The notes under the pieces were generated by a model. The model was not told where the DNA came from, ran no database searches, and worked only from the letters and a program-made list of their open reading frames with translations. The position numbers were made by a program, and so were the translations under genes. From assembly GCA_009760855.2 (NCBI GenBank), contig WPIO01000060.1, positions 1,915,501 to 1,979,500 of the forward strand: a stretch of DNA of 64,000 bases, read 5' to 3'. Within the stretch, counting starts at the first letter, position 1. Each line of letters starts with the position of its first letter. Positions 57,017-64,000 of this stretch are shown piece after piece. This stretch comes from Cristatella mucedo (lineage: Eukaryota; Bryozoa; Phylactolaemata; Cristatellidae).

Positions 57017-58291
57017 CCACTACCTTTCACTGACCGTTTCAGTTGACCTCACAGAGCGATTTGGGCATACCTAAAAATACCGCCGAGATGATCGCTCATC
57101 AGATCACTTAGCTGACAATTCTCGACTCCACTTACTGTATCGTTTGCAGCGTGTTAGTTGAATGCATTAGGTATTCAGAAATTCAAGACATTCAATCTCA
57201 GAGACGGCGGAGCCGTTACCTGTTCGTATTCTTTACATTGATGATAACATGTTGTTGGCACTTAACGTTGGGAATTCCAATTCACATGCACCAAGCATGT
57301 TCGTTCGTGGATTTGTCGAAGCTTCTGAACAGCTTGTCTACTTCTTCAATAACCGATTGCTTGCCGAAGACGAAGTTTCAAATTTCTTTTGTTTTGACTC
57401 CGCTAGTCATCGTTAGTCACCACCGGTTACTACTGGAGCTGCTGCCATACACGATTGGTGCTTTTCGTGCTTTCTGGACCTCACGATTTACCTTTTTGTC
57501 TATGATCCGAACGTAGACCAGATGGCACTCGACGGACTCGCTCTAGAGACAATTAATTGGAGACTAGGTTACACAAGCGACATCCTGAGGCAGCATTTTG
57601 GTATGGAACTTGCTTTAATTTCCTGGAAGCACAACGCATTCGTCATCGACCTCGAAAGCACTCCTGACTCAGACAGTGTAAGAAGTCATTTTTATAAAAC
57701 ATAAATAGATATTATTCATTTGTTTTGCGCCCCAAGAGAACCGAATCTTTATTTAGGCGCTTCAGATACGCCTCCAGGCTCGAGCCCACGACCTCAGCAA
57801 GACCTTGGTCGGTGTAGAGCACCTTAACCTCTGAATTGTTTGATACTCTGACTATCATAATGGCGACGTAACCAACTACTGGAGAAACTCCTGATATTTA
57901 AGTCGGCTTTATAGCCATTACTGCATACGGGAAATTATGTGTAATTCTCAAAAAGCCAGATAATAAGACTGCCCAATAGGGCTGTGGTTATAAAATCTTT
58001 TTCTTTGATCCGGTCAGTCTTCACTGGAAGAGCACTTTGCCTGCCAGCTTAGTCCGTACAAGCAACGATTTAGAATTCCTTGCAAGCTACCTCAGCTGGG
58101 AAGGATTACTTATCATCGTATCTCAACTTGACGGCTTATCTAACATTGAAGTCGTTGACACGGACGTTGGTAAACTCGGCGACCTTTGTGTAGGGACTAT
58201 ATTGAGAAAAAATGTCAACTACGAACGGTTACCGCTGCTGCTAAAAAAATTATTGCTGAGTTCGTTCACTCTTCGGGAAGTCGGCTGTTAA
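57017..58291 (+). pseudogene. Kelch exon K3, disrupted
   Basis: Third paralogue of the kelch exon, read in several frames. Recognisable parts are HLTLGIPIHMHQACSFVDLS (a shifted frame equivalent to a shadow frame of K1), LDGLALETINWRLG and ELALISWKHNAFVIDL. The C-terminal 84 codons (58037-58291) have LVRTSNDLEFLASYLSWEGL, LGDLCVGTI and LPLLLKKLL. A minus-strand SINE (57.71-57.84 kb) splits the middle, and there are stops and frameshifts before it. The C-terminal box motifs remain readable. The extra C-terminal residues (SSFTLREVGC) differ from the ARSIQSAKSHYIG ending of K1. Confidence 0.82.
57710..57845 (-). repeat. SINE family S inserted in the K3 exon
   Basis: Minus strand: AGAGGTTAAGGTGC (box A part), GTCGTGGGCTCGAGCC (box B part), then GAAGCGCCTAAATAAAGATT and CGGTTCTCTTGGGGCGC, the clearest match to the LINE A stem-loop. 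Confidence 0.8.
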
Positions 58292-58399
58292 GCTAACCTG
58301 GCGGCTGCTTGCAATTGTAGACAAGACACTTTGTCCGATGGGTCTGCTATGAAGTGGATAAGCTTGGTGTGCTTTTGATTGCACGATGGATGAATAAAT

Positions 58400-58885
58400 A
58401 ACCGTGAGTTTCATGTTCCCTCATATTCCTCTTATCAGTAAGCCAGTGTAATTTGTGCTCTCTGCAAACATCTTCGAAAGCCGAGAAATTAATCTTTCAT
58501 GCAAGACTGAGTTCTAATTTATTGGCCTGGGACAATTTTTGTAAGTAATATCTATTCTACCATTGAATAAATATGAAGAAATCTATGCTTCAGCTCAGCA
58601 GAAGGGTCGTCTGGTGGGGAGAGGTGAAGCATCAGCCATAGCTTGGCAGTGGGAACACTGCAATCCGATTGGCTAGGTAATGTCAGGAGGGGCTGCATAC
58701 TGATAGGTGACAACTTTTAATCGTAGTTCTGCCGTAGGCTGAGATAGGAATTCTGACCTCACGTTCTCAAAATTCCTCCATCCTTACTCTTAGCCAAAGT
58801 ACATTCCGGTAACAGGTAACAGCACTATTCATAGCAAGCACATGCTTGCGGCGATGCACCTTTACTCTAGCTCGCTGCCGACCAC
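58400..58885. other. No gene recognised
   Basis: Short frames only, without motifs. Confidence 0.4.
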
Positions 58886-58889
58886 AGCA

Positions 58890-59570
58890 GTATAGCCGAG
58901 ATCCAACGGTTAGAGGCTGATTCCCCACATGACTGCCATACTTGGGCCACACTGCAGCTCGCCAAGCCATCGAGCTAGGTTGACAGGAGCGGCCGTCAGA
59001 TTAAACCTCTTTATACAGTCGCATGAGCCGACTGCAATAGGGCAACTGAACAAGTCTATTGGGAGGATCTTACACAAAGTCAACTAGGCTTGGGTTTCCA
59101 GATGACGCCCCAAGTGCCAACAAACGGAACGTGCTCAGTTGGCTGTCGAACTCCAGTAGTTCTACCGACTTCATTCCAGCAGTACACGCCTAGGCTGCCA
59201 AAGACCCGGCTAGCTGAGTAAGTGATTAACTATCTCGAGTTGACGCCTGCAACAGTCGAGAACTTCGGCCGAAACACCCCAGCTCATGGGGCCATGGACA
59301 CGATACGGGGAGAAACAACAAATAGAGTGCCATTGTGTGCATAGCTGCTCAGCCGGAGCCTGCTGCACCCATCCAGATCCATAACTGGGCGAGACCGGGA
59401 GCAGCCCCATGACTTAGTCTGCCAATTTCCTTTAACCGAGAAACTCAATGACCTGTATTCGCCACACATCCGTAAATGCCCTAGGTCAGGCCTGGTCTAG
59501 CTTGTGACCGTTAACTCACTCCTACCTTAACGTCCCAGCCGACAGAACCTAACTTGATACGGAAGCAGAA
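58890..59570 (-). mobile_element. Family T element, nearly full length, degenerate
   Basis: Minus-strand relative of the 24-kb and 48-kb copies: AACGGTTAGAGGCTGATTCC near one end, CTAGCTCGATGGCTTGGCGA, AGTGTACTGCTGGAATGAAG, GGCGAGACCGGGAGCAGCCC, and a GGTCAGGCCTGG...CCCAGCC end. Terminal bases and target duplication are not clear. Confidence 0.65.
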
Positions 59571-59579
59571 AATCCATTG

Positions 59580-60840
59580 CATGATTTCTAGCGGCCTTGA
59601 GAGTTAGTCACCCAATATGATCCCGACGTCCTGGCCCTGTGCTCTTGCCTTACTTGGATATACACAAGGTACTATAGGCTGTCAGCGTGCTGCCTGTGCA
59701 TTTTCATATGCTTCTCAACTACCGTAGTTCGGTCCACCAGCTCTGCCGTCCTGCCATGGGCACTGCCCATAGCAGCTGCCATGGGCATACCGATCATAGC
59801 AAGACTTCATCAATTGCTATGGCCATAGTGCCCATAGCAAATGATGTCCTTCTCCGGTCGATGTACTAATCAAAAGAGGCAGTTCAAATACTGTTTTACA
59901 TTAATAAAAAATATTAAGTACTACTAAACTTGAGAAATCTTTTTAATAAGCACCTAAAAGCCGGCCTGAAAATCCAGGGAGCTTCAGAATACAGTTGAAA
60001 AATAGGACAAAAGCGATTATCACAGGCTAGGAAAAGGCATAGAGTGCAACAACGACAGGTGGCCCGGTTTGAAGCTTTTCGCAGTAACTGGCAGAGTTTT
60101 GTTTAGTTTGCAGCCGCAATGTTTCCAAAACTGTTCAAATACGGCAGATAGCATTGTACTTTAAACTTCGCTGCTACTAAAACAAGGAAGCTGGTACATA
60201 TAAAGCATTGCTGGTTGTAGAATTAAATCATAAGAGAGAAAATTTTACAAGTTGTGGCTATTACTTGGTAGTAACTTGTTGTTGTAGCGAACGAAACCAT
60301 ATTCAAATGAGTCTAATGATAGTGTTGATTGGCTCACTATGGCATAAATTGATGAAAGCCTGTTCGTATTTGCACTTCCAATTAAGTTTCTGGTCAAGAT
60401 TATTTCTAGTCACGTAGTGTGGTTTCGTTTAGTTAAAGACACTGCCCCTGACCTCTGTTCGAGTGGACTGTGACACTCGATGTGGCACGTAGTCGGGACA
60501 TTCTATTGGTGAATCCTGAGACAAGGAAGTTAATCGCTCCTTTCGACAAGAGTAGCGAAGAGTGTAGTGCTTCACCCTCGTTAACTTGTAGTGAAATTAA
60601 CTTGTGGAGTTGCTCGTCGGAGAGCGATGCAGGTGGTTTGGGGCGATAACTCAAGCTAAATTAAGTACACTTCTCGATTAGTAAACTAGTAAACCACAAG
60701 TAAAGGACAAGGTGGTTAGGAATAAGCAAGAAAGTCATGGTAAAGAACGCACGAACACTTCTTCTTTTTGTGCTTAAAATCATAGTAAAATCGGATTAAA
60801 TCTTCCGGTTCCATTTATTCTATCCGGAAAGCTGCATTTA
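59580..60840. other. No gene recognised
   Basis: Contains a cluster of GCCCATAGCA and TGCCATGGGCA motifs at 59752-59842 and a minus-strand frame of 73 codons (60433-60654) without recognisable motifs. It could be interior sequence of the gypsy element that begins at 62.5 kb, but nothing confirms that. Confidence 0.4.
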
Positions 60841-62165
60841 TTCTTCTTACCTCCGTGGGAGCCCCAATGGCCGGTCGAATGGGCTCGTCGCCGGCCGATC
60901 ATGCACTTTGAAAACCACTGAGGCTCATGATGGCCTCACCGTTCTCGGAGTTTCACCCCCTGCCTAGTCGATCTAGCCGTTGTGCTGCTCTGTGCTCAGC
61001 ACCAAGAACCTCTCACAGGTGTTCTTAGCTGCCACAGCTCTCACACTGTTATGTTTAGCTGCAGTGAAGCTCTCCCTGCTTCGCTCGCGGGCAACCTAGA
61101 CCTCGTCACAGGCCATTATCGCCTTGCTGTTTGACTGCTATCTCTAGGCGCTCCTCTGTGCTCTGGGCAGAAACGCTAGTTAGGGTGCTCTTCACCACCG
61201 AAAAGCTCTAGGTGCTGCTCTCCGCGGCCGCTGAGATGCTCTCAGAAGCTACGATGCTCGCTCTGCTGTGCTTGGCGGCCAAGACGTCAGTCTCACAGAT
61301 GCTTGTCGCTGCTGCAGTGTCGCTCTTGCTGCTGGGCCTCGCAACCAATAATTCACTCTCATAGGCTGCCTGGGCCTGGTCGCAGGCTACTGCAGCCTCA
61401 CAACTGACCGCAATCTCCCGGTGCTCCTGTGCACTCTGGACCGAGATGCTTGTGGGATGCTCTCCACAACGAAGAAGCTCTCGTCACTGAGCTCTTTGGT
61501 CAAGAAGTCACATTCTCGGGCACTCTTTGCCGCCGAGATGCTCTCTGATGCTACGAAACTCTCCCTACTGCACTTTGCCGCCGTGTCGTGGCTCGCTTGG
61601 GCCGCCTGCGTCTTTTCACAGGCAACTATTGCCTCGTCTCTGGAAGCCGTCACATACTGCACATCCTTATACTCCGGCTGCTGCCGATGCACACTTACAT
61701 TGTTCTGGGGCTCTTCCGGTTTTGGAGCTACTATGTTGGAAGCGGTCCCAAGCACGCTTCTTCCACAGGTATTTCCGTCGGATAGCTGAGGCAGACGAAT
61801 GAGTTCCGCTGCCCTGCCTGACTCTTGTGGGCAGTTGAAAGTGTGGTTGACCGGTGAGGCAGTTGGCTCATCGCCCAGCTTTGTTCCAGTCATGGTTCCG
61901 GTGAGCTGCTCCTGCTCCAGCCGAAACCGCTCGGCCTCAAGCTCGTCCTTCTCATCCATCAACCATGAACAGACCGGTATTGATTTGTTTCGCAGCTTGT
62001 GGTAATTTTCCTTTGGTCAGCCGGCTGATCACACCAACCGTGTATCGTAATATTGCCCAGACGGACTGGCACAATATGTTTTAGCTGCATCGAAATCTTT
62101 AGCCTTGCTACGGCCTTCTCAAGCGTTAGAAGCCAAGGCATAAAGTCTGGTCCGCCGTTAAACAT
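60840..62165 (-). pseudogene. Gag-like region of a Ty3/gypsy element, with Ala/Ser-rich tandem repeats
   Basis: Directly downstream of a 5' LTR on the minus strand. The first frame (62165-61959) begins MFNGGPDFMPWLLTLEKAVA, reminiscent of the F-G-x-x-x-WL start of gag capsid regions. A frame change leads to a 191-codon frame (61962-61387) with an acidic/Gln coiled-coil-like segment (EKDELEAERFRLEQEQ) and then Ala/Ser-rich sequence (AACEKTQ-, SRESFVASESISAAKSAREC). At DNA level the Ala/Ser part repeats with steps of about 235-275 bp (anchors near 61110, 61384, 61619). Frames below 61.38 kb are closed by stops. The assignment rests mainly on position; the gag family itself is not certain. Confidence 0.6.
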
Positions 62166-62251
62166 TTCGTACCTCAGTATAGTCGTTCCATCTAGACCTT
62201 AGAAGGTCTGGTACTCTTTTCGACTCGAGTAAACCATTCTCTGCTACCGGT

Positions 62252-62539
62252 TGCTACTTTACAGTGTCAACGGCTGTTGCAGCTCTAGCCGAGTCTCACT
62301 GAGACATGAAAACAGGAGCTGGCGAAAGTGAGGGGTGAACGAGACTCTGGTCTTTATTCCCCCAGCAGGTTCATATGCCAGCTAGGGGCTCACTCCCCAC
62401 AGACAAGGAAAGGCATATGTGGTGAGCCAATGCATTCGGCCATATGCTTTCATGAAAGGCTGCACCAAGTCAATTGCTCAACGACCTGCTGCAGGTGGGG
62501 AAGACATTAGTGACCGAGGAGCGCCAGGCTCACGCAACA
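62252..62539 (-). repeat. 5' LTR of a Ty3/gypsy element
   Basis: 288 bp, ending in TG...CA form, aligned end to end with the LTR at 21272-21558 (shared GAGTCTCACxGAGACA, CTTTATTCCCCCAG, AGCTAGGGGC and GTGGTGAGCCA blocks). On the minus strand it precedes the gag-like frame by about 87 bp. To its right the plus-strand sequence is LINE A linker, so the element is inserted in a LINE A. Confidence 0.83.
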
Positions 62540-62742
62540 CTAGCTTCTTCGTCCAGAAGATAGAAAAGATCAGGGAGTTCATTCCTACGATTGCAGCATT
62601 GCCCTAAATGATGTCACTCAACTATTTGCAGCCTATCAATGTCCACATTGAAGCAGATCACTGGTGACCTCGTCCTGGGGTTCATTCCCCAATCACTGAA
62701 GATTACCAGTCCTATTTACCCTCTTCCTACTGCCCTGCTTCT
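62540..62742 (+). pseudogene. LINE A linker fragment
   Basis: Frame with SFFVQKIEKIREFIPTIAAL and then the pre-RT linker, interrupted at about 62.742 kb. The continuing sequence resumes at about 63.34 kb. Confidence 0.75.
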
Positions 62743-62942
62743 ACTAATAAATAATAATAAATAAATAAGTCCTAGCTGCTTACACCGCAGTTTTTGTATA
62801 GTGACAGAAGAGCCTTTTTGGCGATCACACCGCTTGCAATGGCGATAAAGGATCGCCCACCACAGGAATCGAACCCACGACCTCGTGACCGAGGTAATCA
62901 AAGCAACCGCCTTACCCAGTGTGCCATCACGGCTCCCGGTTA
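62742..62942 (-). repeat. tRNA-derived SINE, second family, well preserved
   Basis: Minus strand: GATGGCACACTGGGTAAGGC (box A, complement at about 62908-62927) and GGGTTCGATTCCTGTGG (box B, complement at 62861-62877). The body has a short ATCGCC/GGCGAT inverted pair and the tail is TTATTTATTATTATTTATT. The box B is intact, unlike family S copies here. It is tRNA-like only in the head and is not a tRNA gene. Confidence 0.8.
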
Positions 62943-63335
62943 TAACTCATACAAACCTCAAATCGTTTTGATACATAAAATTGAGTTAGTATGCTCATAA
63001 GGTCAAGAACTCACTACCACCTTGCTTCAGAAGATCCCCTGATTTGCCCACATTAAAAAAAAACTTAAAAAACATCTAATTAGGTCAGCATTTAGTGGGT
63101 CCCTGTGATTTAACGTTCGTGTGCTTATGGGTGCCTACACAGAACGTACTGATACCAGCCACACATGCATGCCGACCTTGTGCATGTCACGCCTAACTAT
63201 GTTATTTATGTTGTTTATCGAACATGATGTAACACACCATTCAATCGCATTTCCCTATGCAGCAAATGTAAAGCACCTGAAAACAGATTGAGTTTTCTGA
63301 GGGTTCTTAATCAAGTGCATAATTATTAATATTGT
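62942..63335 (+). repeat. LINE A 3' end nested in the interrupted LINE A
   Basis: Starts at the CTCATACAAACCTCAAATCG block (end of ORF2), has the 3' UTR and the stem-loop (63.27-63.31 kb) with a diverged ATTATTAATATTG tail. Confidence 0.75.
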
Positions 63336-64000
63336 TACTATGCATGGATCTGCTGCAGCCATGCTTAACTGACCTAACTAGTATGTCATTTGGCTCAGGT
63401 AATGTTTGAGCAGCTCTCAAAAAGCTGTAGTCACGCCACTAATCAAGTAAGCAACATTAGACAAAGAGAACTTTACCAACTACGGTCCAGTTTTTTACAG
63501 TTCCTGTCCAAAACAGTGGAATGAGTCTTACCTGACCAGCTAAACTCGTATATTTAAATTAAAAGCCTTGCCAGTAAGCTCTGGTCACTCTTAAGAGCGA
63601 ATCACCTTACAAAGTTGGATATGCTTTGGGCTTTCGACGACATACTTAGTCCTTCTTGAGCAGCTCTCAACTCACCTGGGCATTATTGGTACTGCATTGC
63701 AATCATTCAGGTCCTATCTAAGTGACAGAGTATGGAGTATTGATGTTAATAGACTAAGATCACCCGAGGAACTTCAGAAATATTGAGTATCACAGGGCTA
63801 TGCACTTGGTACGTTTCATTTCATGGTTTATACTAATCCTCTTGCATATGTGATTGCAAACACAATCTAAGCCTTCGCTTTTATGCGGATGACACTCAGT
63901 TTAACTTTTTTTCTAGTCCCTCTCAGGGCTCAAGCATTTTATCTCAAGCAAATTCTCTTAACTCACTTGCTGCATGCATTGAATACATATGCACATGGAT
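63336..64000 (+). pseudogene. LINE A RT, continuing past the window end
   Basis: Resumes at ATCTGCTGCAGCCATGCTTA. Degenerate RT sequence follows with remnants of NYGPVF, ANHLTKL, LSSHLGIIGTAL, RYGS/xQGYALG and FAFMRMTLS regions (the YADD area, frame-shifted) up to the window edge. Cut by the end of the window. Confidence 0.75.

Larger units (their letters stand above)
54010..58400 (+). repeat. Kelch unit K3 (third copy of the K unit)
   Basis: Same order as 10.95-15.05 kb: head sequence with GGTCTGCCGGTCGGTGAGTC, module R, old LINE A relic, SINE S, acceptor, kelch exon, AATAAA (58393-58398). Later insertions are a LINE A tail (55.01-55.10), LINE B (56.09-56.96) and a SINE in the exon (57.71-57.84). 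Confidence 0.8.

Noticed and set aside
62861-62927. Possible tRNA gene
   Set aside because: Box A and box B are good, but no full cloverleaf with acceptor stem closes, and an A/T-tailed body follows, so it is a SINE head.

Overview
The window looks like invertebrate metazoan genomic DNA. No bacterial operons, Shine-Dalgarno spacing or long overlapping ORFs are seen. It holds spliced-looking coding exons, AATAAA signals, CR1/L2-type LINEs with (ATT)n tails, tRNA-derived SINEs, a Ty3/gypsy LTR element, a Tc1/mariner relic, and CA/GA microsatellites. The species cannot be told from the sequence. Nearly everything is repeat-derived. The only convincing host coding sequence is a small family of kelch beta-propeller exons, two intact and one broken.

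Layout. 1-5.2 kb: mostly unassigned DNA with an old repeat (0.96-1.70 kb) and LINE A fragments. 5.2-8.6 kb: a tandem array with alternating long and short periods (a higher-order repeat), interrupted by a LINE A 3' end. 8.6-21.2 kb: left arm of a large degenerate inverted duplication. It carries unit O (8.63-10.86), a kelch unit K1 (10.9-15.06, exon 13776-14919) and inner repeats. 21.27-22.66 kb: 3' end of a gypsy element (integrase plus 3' LTR). 22.66-27.15 kb: a second copy of unit O containing a 739-bp TGTA...TACA element and a LINE B. 27.5-34.1 kb: a LINE A nest. 34.1-35.6 kb: unassigned DNA with a long CA microsatellite. 35.6-45.5 kb: right arm of the inverted duplication, with kelch copy K2 on the minus strand (39300-40437) and a third unit O. 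45.5-50.0 kb: LINE B joined to an inverted LINE A that holds two later insertions. 50.1-53.9 kb: a mariner relic, more LINE A, a SINE and a 107-nt hairpin. 54.0-58.4 kb: a third kelch unit K3, decayed and hit by a SINE and a LINE B. 58.9-62.5 kb: another TGTA...TACA element and the 5' LTR plus gag-like region of a gypsy element. 62.5-64 kb: LINE A fragments with nested SINE and LINE insertions, running off the window.

How the parts relate. The kelch exons all end in motifs that fit an Elongin-BC box followed by a Cul2 box, so the products are best read as KLHDC-type substrate receptors of Cul2 ubiquitin ligases. This is an inference from motif spacing. All three exons are preceded by a conserved polypyrimidine/CAG acceptor in the same phase, so upstream exons must exist and are not identified here. 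The LINE A 3' terminus forms a stem-loop plus (ATT)n, and the main tRNA-derived SINE family carries a closely similar 3' end, which points to LINE A machinery moving the SINE. Duplicated loci provide filled and empty sites, so several insertions can be ordered in time.
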